55,715 nt of DNA, from assembly GCA_900543205.1 (NCBI GenBank), contig UQQM01000015.1, positions 1 through 55,715 on the forward strand. The letters run 5' to 3'. Below, one piece after another: positions 37,144 through 46,788 of the stretch. This DNA is from an uncultured Bacteroides sp. GTDB taxonomy: Bacteria; Bacteroidota; Bacteroidia; Bacteroidales; UBA932. A program made the translations under genes and the position numbers. The stretch's first letter is position 1. Each line of letters opens with the position of its first letter. The notes beneath the pieces were generated by a model. It saw only the letters and a program-made list of their open reading frames with translations. It was not told the origin of the DNA and did not search any database.

Positions 37144-38808
37144 ATGAAAGATTATGAAATGAGAGCCAAGTCATGGCTCGAAGGCGATTTCGACCAGGAA
37201 ACCAAGATGAAGGTCCGCCAGATGCTCGGCGGCGACCAGGCGGAGCTGGAGGATGCATTCGGAAAGAACCTCGAATTCGGCACCGGTGGACTTCGTGGCA
37301 TCATGGGGGTCGGAACCAACAGGATGAACAGGTACACCGTCGGGATGGCCACCCAGGGACTCGCCAACTACATCCTCTCGCATTACGACGGCGACGACCC
37401 CAAGGTCTGCATCTCCTACGATTCGCGCAACAACAGCAAGGAGTTCGCCAAGATCGCGGCGGAAGTCCTCTCGGCCAACGGAATCCACGTCTACATCTTC
37501 GACAACATACGCCCCACGCCCGAGATGAGCTATGCGGTACGTCTCAAGAAAGCCGTGGCCGGCATCATGATAACCGCCTCACACAATCCCAAGGAATACA
37601 ACGGCTACAAAGTCAGCTGGTCCGACGGCGGCCAGGTCACCTCTCCCGTGGACAAGGAGATAGTCGCCGAAGTCGCCAAGATAAGCGACCCGTCGATGGT
37701 CAAGTTCAAGGCCGGACTCCGCTGCGGCGAAATCGAGGCCATGGGAGCCGACGTGGACGAATGCTATGTCAGGGACCTCCTTTCCCTCAGCCTCAGCCCC
37801 GAGGCCTGCCGCAGGCACGGCGACCTCAAGATAGTCTACACTCCCCTTCACGGCTGCGGCGTGCGCCTGGTTCCCGAGATTCTCGGCAGGCTCGGATTCA
37901 AGAACATAATCCACGTCCCCGAGCAGGATGTGTCGGACGGCAATTTCCCCACCGTGGTGTCTCCGAACCCCGAGGAGCCCGCAGCCCTCAAGCTGGCCCT
38001 CGAGAAGGCCGAGGAGACAGGGGCCGACCTCGTCATGGGAACCGACCCCGACTCTGACAGGCTGGGAATAGCGGTGCGCGACGACAAGGGCAGGATGGTG
38101 CTCATGAACGGCAACCAGACCGCCTCCATGCTCACCTACTACATCCTCAGCCGCCGCAAGGAGCTGGGAACGCTCGGAGAAGGCAAGTACATAGTCAAGA
38201 CCATCGTGACCACCGAGCTCCTGTCCGAAATCGCGAAGAGCTTCGGAGTTCCCGTATACAACGTGCTGACAGGCTTCAAATACATCGCCGAGGTCGTGAA
38301 GAGGAACGAGGAGAAGGGCGGCGAGTTCATCTGCGGCGGAGAAGAGAGCTACGGCTTCAACATAGGCCAGTTCGTCCGCGACAAGGACGCGCAGGCGAGC
38401 GCCATGATGGTCGCCGAGTGCGCGGCATGGGCGGCCGACCAGGGCCTGACCATGTACAGCCTGCTCCAGAAGATATACAGGGAATACGGCTACCGCAAGG
38501 AAGGCCTCGTGTCCGTGGTACGCAAGGGCATATCCGGAGCCCGCGAAATCCAGCAGATGATGGTGGATCTCCGCACCAATCCTCCCAAGGACCTGTGCGG
38601 CTCTCCCGTCACGAAGATCGTGGACTATCTGGAGCCTGAAAAGACAGGACAACCTTCGTCCAACGTGCTCCAGTTCTTCGACGAGGCCGGCGACGTGGTG
38701 TCAGTCCGCCCTTCAGGGACGGAACCCAAAATCAAGTTCTACTTCGGGGCCAAGGGAGCCGACGCCGACGCCAAGATCGAGGCCCTGAAGCAGCAGTTCT
38801 GCAAATAG
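37144..38808 (+). CDS. Phosphoglucomutase/phosphomannomutase (alpha-D-phosphohexomutase)
   Basis: Interconverts hexose 1- and 6-phosphates, feeding the sugar-nucleotide genes that follow on the other strand. The 554-residue cytosolic enzyme has all four family motifs: the phosphoserine loop TASHNPKEYNGYK near 150, metal loop DPDSDRLG near 305, sugar loop GGEESYGF near 400, and phosphate loop RPSGTEPKIKFY near the C-terminus. An upstream in-frame ATG (37084) is rejected because the promoter lies after it. Length fits the long PgcA-like branch. Confidence 0.93.
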   Translation: MKDYEMRAKSWLEGDFDQETKMKVRQMLGGDQAELEDAFGKNLEFGTGGLRGIMGVGTNRMNRYTVGMATQGLANYILSHYDGDDPKVCISYDSRNNSKEFAKIAAEVLSANGIHVYIFDNIRPTPEMSYAVRLKKAVAGIMITASHNPKEYNGYKVSWSDGGQVTSPVDKEIVAEVAKISDPSMVKFKAGLRCGEIEAMGADVDECYVRDLLSLSLSPEACRRHGDLKIVYTPLHGCGVRLVPEILGRLGFKNIIHVPEQDVSDGNFPTVVSPNPEEPAALKLALEKAEETGADLVMGTDPDSDRLGIAVRDDKGRMVLMNGNQTASMLTYYILSRRKELGTLGEGKYIVKTIVTTELLSEIAKSFGVPVYNVLTGFKYIAEVVKRNEEKGGEFICGGEESYGFNIGQFVRDKDAQASAMMVAECAAWAADQGLTMYSLLQKIYREYGYRKEGLVSVVRKGISGAREIQQMMVDLRTNPPKDLCGSPVTKIVDYLEPEKTGQPSSNVLQFFDEAGDVVSVRPSGTEPKIKFYFGAKGADADAKIEALKQQFCK

Positions 38809-38813
38809 GGAAG

Positions 38814-40151
38814 CTACCAGGTCAGCTCCAGGCGCTCGATGTCTTCTTCGACCAGCCTGGAGCCGATCTGGACTTCAATGAGATTGAGAGGGGTCACGGC
38901 CTTGAGTCCGTGCAGTTCGCCGCTGCGGATATGCACCACGTCTCCGGCCTTGACCTCCCTTTCTTTTCCGTTGAGCTTCAGCACGCCCCTTCCGCTGACG
39001 AAAGTCCAGACCTCCTCACGGAAGCGATGGCGCTGATAGCTGATGTTGCATCCCGCCTTGATGAAAAGGTTCTTGGTCAGGGATTCGACCCCGTCAGGGC
39101 CCTTCGTCCTGTCAAGCACGCGGTAGGTGCCCCAGCGGCGCTCCTCGTACATCGGCCTGTCAGCCAGATGCTCCACATACGACTTGATATTCTCGGAGCT
39201 GCCCTTGGCCGAAACCAGTATTCCGTCCGGGCTTGCAGCTACAATCACATCGTCCACCCCGTCGCAGAATATGGGCAGCGAAAGCTCGTTGACTATGTGC
39301 GTATTGTGCGCATGCTCCCCCAGAAGTCCGTTGCCGGTGACCGGGGACGGAATCTCCTCGCAGAGCGTGTTCCAGGTTCCCAGGTCCTTCCACGGCCCGT
39401 CGTAGACCACGACGGCTGCGGATCCGGCCTTCTCGGCGACTTCATAGTCGAAGCTGATTTTGGGAAGCTCGGCATAGCGCCCGTACAGCTCCGCGAAAGA
39501 GTGCACATGGACATAGCGCGAGATTATGTCCGTCAGATAGCCCAGCCTGAACGCGAACACCCCTCCGTTCCAGAACGCGCCCTCGGCTATCAGCCTTGTT
39601 GCCGTCGCCTCATCGGGTTTCTCGGTGAAGCGGGTGACCCTGCTCCATTCAGATACGCTCCGGGATTCGGGGACTACGTAACCGTATTTTTCGGAAGGAT
39701 AGGTGGGCTTTATGCCCATGAGCACCAGGTCGGCCACATTGTCCCCGACAGCGGCGGCCATCCTGGCTATGGTGCTGAAATATCCGGCTTCGGTATAGGG
39801 GTCGCAGGGCATCACGACCACAACCTCGTCACCCGGGCAACCCTTCTCGAGGGCTAGCCAGGCACTTGAGAGAGCTATGGCCGGGAAAGTGTCGCGGCGC
39901 TCCGGCTCGGTCACTATCCCCACCTTCTCCCCGAGCTGGTTGACTATTATGTCACGCTGGGCAGAATTCGTGGCCACGGTGATTTCGGAATCCAGTCCTG
40001 CCTCCGAAAGCTGGCGCACTACCCTCTGGACCATGGACTCCCTGCCACCGGAGGGAGACGCCAGAAGGGGAAGGAACTGCTTGGAGCGGGCCTCATTCGA
40101 AAGCGGCCAGAGCCTTTTGCCCGAACCGCCGGAAAGCAATATGATCTGCAT
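38814..40151 (-). CDS. manC: Mannose-1-phosphate guanylyltransferase / mannose-6-phosphate isomerase (bifunctional type)
   Basis: Makes GDP-mannose; the C-terminal cupin can isomerise fructose-6-phosphate. The 445-residue protein has the nucleotidyltransferase signature LSGGSGKRLWPLSNEARSKQF (about 5-25), a glycosyl loop TRFTEKPDE near 185, and the cupin domain with ERRWGTYRVLD near 340 and EVWTFVSGRGVLKLNG near 380. Its first base shares position 40151 with the end of the dehydratase gene. Last gene of the sugar operon. Confidence 0.94.
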   Translation of the reverse strand: MQIILLSGGSGKRLWPLSNEARSKQFLPLLASPSGGRESMVQRVVRQLSEAGLDSEITVATNSAQRDIIVNQLGEKVGIVTEPERRDTFPAIALSSAWLALEKGCPGDEVVVVMPCDPYTEAGYFSTIARMAAAVGDNVADLVLMGIKPTYPSEKYGYVVPESRSVSEWSRVTRFTEKPDEATATRLIAEGAFWNGGVFAFRLGYLTDIISRYVHVHSFAELYGRYAELPKISFDYEVAEKAGSAAVVVYDGPWKDLGTWNTLCEEIPSPVTGNGLLGEHAHNTHIVNELSLPIFCDGVDDVIVAASPDGILVSAKGSSENIKSYVEHLADRPMYEERRWGTYRVLDRTKGPDGVESLTKNLFIKAGCNISYQRHRFREEVWTFVSGRGVLKLNGKEREVKAGDVVHIRSGELHGLKAVTPLNLIEVQIGSRLVEEDIERLELTW

Positions 40152-42064
40152 TATCTGTCATATTTCTCGAACTCCGAGTTCCTGCTCTTGAACTCGGGGA
40201 CGATTTCCTTCATCAGGCGGACGATCGCGGGGATGTCCACCTTCACCGCCAGCTCTTCGAGCCGCGCGGCATATTCCGCAGCCTCCTTGTAGTCATAGTC
40301 CCTCACCTTCGCAATGCGTATCCTGTCATGCGAGGTGGGCAGAGTGTTCTCGGCGTTGGAAAGCACCTCCTCGTAAAGCTTCTCTCCCGGACGCAGGCCG
40401 GTGTATTCTATCTTTATGTCCTTGTCGGGCACGAAGCCGGCCAGTTCTATCATCCTCCTGGCGAGATGGTCTATCTTCACGGGAGCGCCCATGTCGAACA
40501 CGCAGATACGGTTCTCCGTGGCCATGGTGGCGGCCTCCATCACGAGACGGCAGGCCTCGGGAATGGTCATGAAGAAGCGGATTATGTTCTTGTCCGTGAC
40601 GGTGACCGGGCCGCCGTTCTCTATCTGCTCGCGGAAGCGGGGAATCACGGAACCGTTGGAACCCAGGACATTGCCGAACCTGGTGGTGACGAACTTGGTA
40701 GCGCCTTTCACGACGCCCTTCTCGATGGCTATACCCAGGCTCTGCACATAGATTTCAGCCAGGCGCTTGGTGCAGCCCATGATGTTGGTGGGGTTGACGG
40801 CCTTGTCGGTCGATATCATCACCATCTTCTCCACATTGTACTCTATGCACTTGTCAGCCACGTTCCTGGTTCCGGCTACGTTGGCGAGCACGGCCTCGCA
40901 GGGGTTCTCCTCCATCAGGGGCACATGCTTGTATGCGGCGGCGTGGAAGACCACCTGGGGCCTCCACGAACGGAAGGCGAAATCCAGACGCGTAGACATG
41001 CGGACATCGCCTATGATGGGCACGAACTTGAGATCGGGGAACCTCTCCTCAAGTTCCAGCCGCAGATTGTGCATGGGGGTCTCGGCGTTGTCGTAGAGCA
41101 CCAGCATCCTGACTCCGAAGCCGGCAAGCTGGCGGCAGAGCTCCGAACCTATGGAGCCGGCGGCGCCCGTGACCATCACGGTCTTGCCCTTGAAGTTCTC
41201 GACAATCTCGTCCATCGAAATCTTTATCTCCTCCCTGCCGAGCAGATCCTCAATCTTGATCTCCCTGACCCTGTTGTGGACAAGGTGTCCGCCCACCATC
41301 TCGTCAATGGTCGGCGAAAGCAGAATCTTCATCTTGTTGCGCACCGCATGCTGAATCAGGGTGTCCTGTCTCTGCTGCGCCTCCTTCTCGGTGGCGAAAA
41401 GCAGACCGGCCACATTGTGGTCGCTGGCCAGACTGTCAAAGGACTTCTCGTCGCTGTAGTGAAACACCGGGAAGTCCGAAATCATGATATGGTCCTTGCC
41501 GTTGGCGTCCGAGAGGAAACCGACCACCCGGTAGTGCGGGGAATTCGAGAGCCTCGTTGCAATTGCGACCGACTTGTCGGAGGTGCCGAAGACGAAGATG
41601 TTGATGCAGTTGCGGCGGCGGACGGAGTTCTTCTTCATCTGGTCATATACGGTGACCATGGCCACCCTGACTATCAGCATGAAGAAGAGGCCTATGAAGA
41701 AATCCAGCAGGAGGAAGGCCAGCAGACCGGGGAAATAGCCGGTGACCAGCACCAGCGCAAGGAGCATCAGAATCTCCTTGCCTACAAAGGTGAGGATATA
41801 TTTGCCGAGGTCCCTGAGGGTGGAATGCCTTATTATGACCTTGTAGCTCCTGGCCAGATAGAACATCAGCAGGGACGCCGCCACGGAGAACAGAAGCCAG
41901 TACAGGATGAAATCAGGCTGGGGATTCTGGGCGAAGAACACTATAGCCATCAGAATCACAACCCCTGACGCGGCTACCGAAAGGAACACGTCCATCAGAT
42001 AGATCACAGTCGTGTTCAGGTACTCGGAAATATAGCGGCCAAAACATTTCTTCATGAATTTCAT
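40151..42064 (-). CDS. Membrane nucleotide-sugar 4,6-dehydratase (FlaA1/CapD/PglF-like)
   Basis: Probably converts UDP-N-acetylglucosamine to a 4-keto-6-deoxy sugar for capsule or O-antigen. The 637-residue protein has four N-terminal membrane helices (about 15-130), a CoA-binding-like Rossmann domain with FGTSDKSV, and a polysaccharide-synthesis domain starting VTGAAGSIGSELCRQL near 295. Its catalytic motif is MxxxK (STDKAVNPTNIMGCTKR), with Met where short enzymes have Tyr, as known in large WbpM/PglF-type dehydratases. Directly upstream of manC. Confidence 0.9.
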   Translation of the reverse strand: MKFMKKCFGRYISEYLNTTVIYLMDVFLSVAASGVVILMAIVFFAQNPQPDFILYWLLFSVAASLLMFYLARSYKVIIRHSTLRDLGKYILTFVGKEILMLLALVLVTGYFPGLLAFLLLDFFIGLFFMLIVRVAMVTVYDQMKKNSVRRRNCINIFVFGTSDKSVAIATRLSNSPHYRVVGFLSDANGKDHIMISDFPVFHYSDEKSFDSLASDHNVAGLLFATEKEAQQRQDTLIQHAVRNKMKILLSPTIDEMVGGHLVHNRVREIKIEDLLGREEIKISMDEIVENFKGKTVMVTGAAGSIGSELCRQLAGFGVRMLVLYDNAETPMHNLRLELEERFPDLKFVPIIGDVRMSTRLDFAFRSWRPQVVFHAAAYKHVPLMEENPCEAVLANVAGTRNVADKCIEYNVEKMVMISTDKAVNPTNIMGCTKRLAEIYVQSLGIAIEKGVVKGATKFVTTRFGNVLGSNGSVIPRFREQIENGGPVTVTDKNIIRFFMTIPEACRLVMEAATMATENRICVFDMGAPVKIDHLARRMIELAGFVPDKDIKIEYTGLRPGEKLYEEVLSNAENTLPTSHDRIRIAKVRDYDYKEAAEYAARLEELAVKVDIPAIVRLMKEIVPEFKSRNSEFEKYDR

Positions 42065-42102
42065 AAGCGGATCCGGTTAGTTGAATTTGTACTCATGCAC
42101 CT

Positions 42103-43053
42103 CTATCCTATGGACGCAAGGCACTTCTTCACGCCTTCCGTCCAGTAAGGGACATCGATTCCGAAGACTGTCTTGATTCTGGTCTTGTCGAGGACCGAAT
42201 ATGCCGGGCGTTTCACCTTGCTCGGGAACTCGTCGGTATGGCAGGGCAGCACACGGCAGCCGGCATGGCCTGAGAATTCCCCGACAGCCCTGGCGAAGTC
42301 GAACCAGCTGCACACGCCTTCGTCGGAAAAATTGTAGATTCCCGACTTGGGGTAAGCTGCGGAGGAGCTTCCGCAGGCGGCATAGTCGGCCACGACCGCC
42401 ATCACCGCACGGGCCAGCCCGGCCGCGTAGGTCGGGGTTCCGGTCTGGTCGAAAACCACCTTTATTTCAGGCTTGGCAGCTGTCAGGCCGTACATGGTCT
42501 TCAGGAAATTCTTGCCAAACTCGCTGTACAGCCATGCAGTGCGCAGTATCACATGCTTGCATCCCGACGCCAGCACCGCCTGTTCCCCATGAAGCTTGGT
42601 GAGTCCGTAGACTCCGGTGGGCGTCCCCTTCCGGTCTTCGGTGCAGGGCGTGTTGTAAGGGTCGCCGCCGAAAACATAGTCCGTGCTCACATGGACCAGC
42701 AGTGCCCCGGCATCCTTCGCGGCTCCGGCGAGATTCGCCACCGCACCCGCATTCAGGAGCTCGGCGAGCTCCGGCCTGTCCTCGGCCGCATCCACATTGG
42801 TAAAGGCGGCGCAGTTCACAATCACGTCTATGCGGTTGTCCTTCACGGCCTGCATGACGGCATCCCTGTCGGTGATGTCGAGCCGGGTGCATCCGACGGG
42901 CACCCCGGGGCCTCCCAGTTTACGCAGCATCCCGAGCTGCTCCTCACCCGCCTGGGCGACGTCGGTGAAGACGAAACTGTCAGCAGAACCCGTTGACAGT
43001 ATCCTGAGCCAGCTTCCCAGCTGGCCGTATGCTCCGGTAACAAGTATGTTCAT
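42103..43053 (-). CDS. rmlD: dTDP-4-dehydrorhamnose reductase
   Basis: Last step to dTDP-L-rhamnose, an NAD(P)H-dependent reduction. The 316-residue protein has the nucleotide motif GAYGQLGS (7-14), STDYVFGGD near 125, and the catalytic YGLTK (Tyr-x-x-x-Lys) near 148-152. Full-length. Its start overlaps the end of rmlC by 4 bases. Confidence 0.93.
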   Translation of the reverse strand: MNILVTGAYGQLGSWLRILSTGSADSFVFTDVAQAGEEQLGMLRKLGGPGVPVGCTRLDITDRDAVMQAVKDNRIDVIVNCAAFTNVDAAEDRPELAELLNAGAVANLAGAAKDAGALLVHVSTDYVFGGDPYNTPCTEDRKGTPTGVYGLTKLHGEQAVLASGCKHVILRTAWLYSEFGKNFLKTMYGLTAAKPEIKVVFDQTGTPTYAAGLARAVMAVVADYAACGSSSAAYPKSGIYNFSDEGVCSWFDFARAVGEFSGHAGCRVLPCHTDEFPSKVKRPAYSVLDKTRIKTVFGIDVPYWTEGVKKCLASIG

Positions 43054-43622
43054 AGATAAAGGTCTTCGTTAAAGTCAAAAAGGTATTCCGACCCGGAAAG
43101 CGGCGGATGCGCGGAGTCCTTGGGGCTGAGTATCACCCTGTCCTCCGGAATGCGCCAGTCTATTCCGAGCGCGGGATCGTTCCAGGCCATCGCGCCTTCG
43201 CTTGAAGGGTCATAGAAATTGTCGCACTTGTACTGGAACACCACTTCGTCGCTCAGGACGCTGAACCCGTGGGCGAAGCCTCGGGGGATGAAGAGCTGGA
43301 GATGGTTTTCGCCGCTCAGTTCCACCGCGACATGCCTCCCGAAAGTGGGGCTGCCCCTGCGTATGTCGACCGCGACGTCGAGCACGGCGCCGCTGACCAC
43401 GCGCACGAGCTTGCTCTGCGAGCTCCGGCCTTTCTGGAAATGCAGGCCGCGGACCACTCCGTAGCTGCTCTTGCTCTCGTTGTCCTGGACGAACTCCACC
43501 TTCCGCACCTTGCAGTCGAACTCCTTCTGCGACCAGGACTCGAAAAAATATCCCCTGCTGTCCTCGAAGATACGGGGACGGATGATGACCACTCCTTCTA
43601 TGTCAGTCCGTATTATCTCCAT
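43050..43622 (-). CDS. rmlC: dTDP-4-dehydrorhamnose 3,5-epimerase
   Basis: 190-residue cupin enzyme that epimerises C3 and C5 of dTDP-4-keto-6-deoxyglucose. The start MEIIRTDIEGVVIIRPRIFEDSRG with the SRGYFFE motif is chosen over a longer frame from 43664, which would extend into rmlA. Active-site His residues are in RGLHFQKG and IPRGFAHGF. Overlaps rmlD by 4 bases. Confidence 0.93.
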   Translation of the reverse strand: MEIIRTDIEGVVIIRPRIFEDSRGYFFESWSQKEFDCKVRKVEFVQDNESKSSYGVVRGLHFQKGRSSQSKLVRVVSGAVLDVAVDIRRGSPTFGRHVAVELSGENHLQLFIPRGFAHGFSVLSDEVVFQYKCDNFYDPSSEGAMAWNDPALGIDWRIPEDRVILSPKDSAHPPLSGSEYLFDFNEDLYL

Positions 43623-43626
43623 ATCG

Positions 43627-44538
43627 TCAGAATTCGTCAGCTCCCCACACGTTGCCGCGCTCATAGTCCTCCGCCGTCTTGAGCAGGTACTGGCCGTACT
43701 GGTTCTTCAGCATGGGGCCCGCAAGCTCGCGCACCTTCCCGGGGGTAATCCATCCCTTACGCAGGGCTATGCCCTCGAGGCAGGCTACCTTGAGGCCCTG
43801 ACGTTTCTCTATGGTCTCTATATAGGCGGTCGCATCGGCAAGAGAGTCATGGGTTCCGGTATCCAGCCACGCGAAGCCGCGCCCCAGGGTCTGGACCTTG
43901 AGCTCCCCTTTCGCGAGGAACTCCTGGTTCACAGTGGTGATTTCGAGCTCGCCTCTGGCGGACGGCTTTATATGCTTGGCCACCTCCACGACGGAGTTGG
44001 GGTAGAAATACAGCCCGACCACCGCATAGTTCGACTTGGGTGCGGCAGGTTTCTCCTCTATCGAAAGGCAGTTGCCCTCCGCGTCGAACTCGGCCACTCC
44101 ATAACGCTCCGGGTCGCTCACCCAGTAGCCGAACACCGTGGCCTTTGACTCGTTCTCGGCGGTATGAACCGCGTTCTTCAGCAGGCTGGAGAAGCCCGAG
44201 CCGTGAAAGATGTTGTCTCCGAGCACCAGGCACACGGAATCGTCGCCGATGAACTTCTCCCCTATGATGAAGGCCTGCGCGAGCCCGTCGGGGGAAGGCT
44301 GTTCGGCATACTCGAAACTGACGCCGAAATCGCTTCCGTCCCCCAGCAGCCTGCGGAACGAAGGAAGGTCGTCAGGGGTTGAAATAATAAGAATCTCCCT
44401 TATGCCGGCCAGCATCAGAACCGACAGAGGATAGTAAATCATGGGTTTGTCGTAAATGGGCAGAAGCTGCTTGCTTACACCCTTCGTTATAGGGTACAGC
44501 CTCGTCCCCGACCCTCCGGCCAGAACTATTCCTTTCAT
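43627..44538 (-). CDS. rmlA: Glucose-1-phosphate thymidylyltransferase
   Basis: First step to dTDP-rhamnose. The 303-residue enzyme begins with the signature [20 protein letters not shown], then [11 protein letters not shown]; it also shows [10 protein letters not shown] near 111 and [18 protein letters not shown] near 160. Full-length. rmlC follows after 4 bases. No rmlB (dTDP-glucose 4,6-dehydratase) lies in this operon or elsewhere in the window, so that step must be encoded elsewhere. Confidence 0.95.
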   Translation of the reverse strand: MKGIVLAGGSGTRLYPITKGVSKQLLPIYDKPMIYYPLSVLMLAGIREILIISTPDDLPSFRRLLGDGSDFGVSFEYAEQPSPDGLAQAFIIGEKFIGDDSVCLVLGDNIFHGSGFSSLLKNAVHTAENESKATVFGYWVSDPERYGVAEFDAEGNCLSIEEKPAAPKSNYAVVGLYFYPNSVVEVAKHIKPSARGELEITTVNQEFLAKGELKVQTLGRGFAWLDTGTHDSLADATAYIETIEKRQGLKVACLEGIALRKGWITPGKVRELAGPMLKNQYGQYLLKTAEDYERGNVWGADEF

Positions 44539-44563
44539 AATGCGTTCAGATATTATCCAGTGT

Positions 44564-44698
44564 CTATTCGAATTCGTTCTTCAGTTCGTCGAAATACTCG
44601 CTTGCAGCATGGCATACGGGGCACTCCTTCGGAGGTTTAGGCCCTACATGCTTGTAGCCGCATACGGAACAAATCCAAACCTTATCTTCGTTAGCCAT
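44564..44698 (-). CDS. Rubredoxin-like zinc-ribbon protein (44 aa)
   Basis: Short gene ATG 44698 to TAG 44564. It begins [15 protein letters not shown] and has the two CxxC pairs of rubredoxin or the rubrerythrin tail: C10-C13 (ICSVCG) and C26-C29 (ECPVCH). The knuckles would hold one iron or zinc. It stands first in the sugar-nucleotide operon, 25 bp before rmlA, behind its own -7 box. A redox role is expected from the fold; why it heads this operon is unclear. Confidence 0.85.
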   Translation of the reverse strand: MANEDKVWICSVCGYKHVGPKPPKECPVCHAASEYFDELKNEFE

Positions 44699-44717
44699 AA
44701 TTTTAGTGAATTTGCCT

Positions 44718-44725
44718 CAAAGATA
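44718..44725 (-). promoter_or_regulatory. -7 box for the rubredoxin-rml operon
   Basis: TATCTTTG on the minus strand fits TAnnTTTG and lies about 20 nt before the ATG at 44698. It is the only such box seen ahead of the six-gene run. Confidence 0.65.
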
Positions 44726-44746
44726 ACCAAAATTATTCAATAAAAA

Positions 44747-45988
44747 TCATTTGAGGTCCTTCAATGTGAAGCGGAAGCCAAGTCCGCCACCGGGCACCCT
44801 GTAGGCCTTTATGCCCCCTTTATGGAAAAGCACCGCGTTGCGCACTATGGAAAGTCCCAGACCCGAGCCGCCCACCGGCTTGCCCCGGTCGGCGTCAAGA
44901 CGGTAGAAGCGCTCGAATATCTTGTCCAGTTCGTCTTCGGCAACTCCCCTTCCGGTGTCATAGTAGTCAATGCAGTGCGTGCCGTCCTGGCTGGCGCTAT
45001 AGGAGACATGCACGCAGGAGCCGTCGCCCGCATATTTCATCGTATTCTCGATAAGATTGCGGAAAATAGAATAAATCAGGCTGTAGTTGCCCCTCACGCA
45101 GAGAGGTTCGAGCTTGTTCTCCACCTGTATGCCGTGCGTCCTGATGGAGTCGCCCATCTCCTCGAGCACCTCCTCAAAAACGACCTTCAGGTTCACCGGC
45201 ATGACCTTGAACTGCTCCGGAGCCTCTTCGAGCTTGGTAATGGTGGAGATGTCGGTTATCATGTCGGAGAGTCTCAGGGACTGGAGATAGGAGCGCTCGA
45301 TGAAGAGCCTGCGTCTTTCCTCGCTTATTTCCGGGTGGTTGACTATGGTCTCGAGATAGCCCTGGATGCTGCTCACGGGCGTCTTGAGCTCATGCGAGAT
45401 GTTGCCCGTCATCTCGTGTTTCAGGCGCCGGGTCTCGATGTCCGCCCTCTCCTCCTCCTTGCGCCCGTAGCGCTCGGTGAGGAAATAGAGGATGAAGAGG
45501 GAGAATATGAGCAGCAGGAATTCGAAGAGCAGGAACATCCAGTCGGTGCTGAAGAAGTCCACGAACTCCATGTCGAAGTTCTGCGCCACCCTTACGATGC
45601 GCCCTCCGTCCTCAATGGCGTAATAGAAAAAGCGTTCTCCGGAGGTGTCTGACCTCCTGATGGAGCTGCCCTCCCCCTTCTTCAGGCATTCTTCTATCTC
45701 GGGGCGGGAGAGATGGTTGTCCATCGAGAGCCAGTCGCTCTCGGAATCGAAGGCGACCGTGCCGTCGGAGGCTATAATCGTGACTCTGACGTCCTCGGGG
45801 AAATATGCCACCAGCGAGGAGGCCTCGGAGTCGGCTTCAACGAGCATCTGGGCATAGCCCGAAAGCCTGGACTGCATTATCGACTGCTTGTAGCGCTCGC
45901 CGTTTGCCAGGCCTACGAGCAGGGAAATCAGGGCGAAGACCGTGAAGATCATCGCCACATACAGCACGAGCCTATTCCTGTACGACAT
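44747..45988 (-). CDS. PhoR-like sensor histidine kinase
   Basis: Membrane kinase of 413 residues. Helix 1 covers about 8-28, a periplasmic sensor about 29-150 and helix 2 about 152-175. Then come the dimerisation/phosphoacceptor domain with ISHELKTPVSSIQGY near 205 and the ATPase domain (NLIENTMKY, YDTGRGV, GSGLGLSIV). Its start overlaps the response regulator's end by 17 bases, so the two form one unit. The neighbouring phosphate cotransporter gene suggests a phosphate link, though PhoR-like kinases also serve other signals. Confidence 0.92.
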   Translation of the reverse strand: MSYRNRLVLYVAMIFTVFALISLLVGLANGERYKQSIMQSRLSGYAQMLVEADSEASSLVAYFPEDVRVTIIASDGTVAFDSESDWLSMDNHLSRPEIEECLKKGEGSSIRRSDTSGERFFYYAIEDGGRIVRVAQNFDMEFVDFFSTDWMFLLFEFLLLIFSLFILYFLTERYGRKEEERADIETRRLKHEMTGNISHELKTPVSSIQGYLETIVNHPEISEERRRLFIERSYLQSLRLSDMITDISTITKLEEAPEQFKVMPVNLKVVFEEVLEEMGDSIRTHGIQVENKLEPLCVRGNYSLIYSIFRNLIENTMKYAGDGSCVHVSYSASQDGTHCIDYYDTGRGVAEDELDKIFERFYRLDADRGKPVGGSGLGLSIVRNAVLFHKGGIKAYRVPGGGLGFRFTLKDLK

Positions 45989-46667
45989 AGTGGGAGTCCA
46001 CGTAATAGCCGAAACCGGTCTTGTTCTTTATCAGGTCGCGGTATTTCCCCAGCTTGCCCCTTATCCTGGCTATATGCACGTCCACCGTCCTGTCCAGCAC
46101 GTAGGGGGCGTCCTTCCACAGGCTCGAAATCAGCACGGCGCGGGAAAAGTAGGTGTCCGGGTGCCTTGCAAGCAGCGCAAGCAGGTCGAACTCCTTGCGC
46201 GAGAGCGAGAGGGGCTCCCCTGCCAGCACGGCTGTCTCGGAAGCGAGGTCGATGTGGAGCCCGCCGTAGTCGAGGGTGTCGGGGCTCGAAGTCTCGCCTC
46301 CGCTGCGCCTGAGCACGGCCTTGACCCTGGCGAGCACCTCGTTTATCGAGAAGGGCTTGGAGATATAGTCGTCACCGCCGGCCGAGAAGCCTGTGAGTAT
46401 GTCGTTCTCGGTCCCCCGCGCGGTAAGGAAGATTATGGGGATATGGTTGCGGTTCTCCTTGCGCAGCTGTCTCGCCATCTGGAATCCGGACATGCCCGGA
46501 AGCATCACGTCGAGAAGTATCAGCGCCGTGTCCGGACCGAGCAGCCTTATCCCCTCCTCTGCGGAAGACGCCGCCAGCACCTTGTAGCCGGCGTTCTCCA
46601 GATTGAACGACAGGATATCCAAGATGTCCGCCTCGTCCTCCACTATAAGCACTTCCGTCATAGTCAT
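45972..46667 (-). CDS. OmpR/PhoB-family response regulator
   Basis: 231-residue regulator: receiver domain with acidic pair VEDEAD, phospho-Asp in LILLDVMLPG near 55 and Lys in SKPFS near 105; winged-helix DNA-binding domain from about 135 (LSRKEFDLLALL and the recognition helix VDVHIARIRGKL). Start taken at ATG 46667 (a second ATG is at 46661); the longer frame from 46721 would cross the -7 box. Divergent from the cotransporter gene, which it may control. Confidence 0.9.
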   Translation of the reverse strand: MTMTEVLIVEDEADILDILSFNLENAGYKVLAASSAEEGIRLLGPDTALILLDVMLPGMSGFQMARQLRKENRNHIPIIFLTARGTENDILTGFSAGGDDYISKPFSINEVLARVKAVLRRSGGETSSPDTLDYGGLHIDLASETAVLAGEPLSLSRKEFDLLALLARHPDTYFSRAVLISSLWKDAPYVLDRTVDVHIARIRGKLGKYRDLIKNKTGFGYYVDSHYVVQE

Positions 46668-46690
46668 GGTCTTTTTATGTCCGTCGGGTG

Positions 46691-46698
46691 CAAAGTTA
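46691..46698 (-). promoter_or_regulatory. -7 box for the two-component genes
   Basis: TAACTTTG on the minus strand fits TAnnTTTG, 24 nt from the regulator ATG at 46667. Confidence 0.6.
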
Positions 46699-46741
46699 TG
46701 TCTTTGCCGGATGATTTTCAACCTAATTGTTAAAAATGTGT

Positions 46742-46749
46742 TACATTTG
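46742..46749 (+). promoter_or_regulatory. -7 box for the Na/Pi cotransporter gene
   Basis: TACATTTG fits TAnnTTTG and gives a start near 46756, before the ATG at 46789. It excludes the upstream in-frame ATGs that a longer frame would use. Confidence 0.6.
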
Positions 46750-46788
46750 CAAGACTATTATGTTAAATCCGCAGATTCTATCCAGAAC

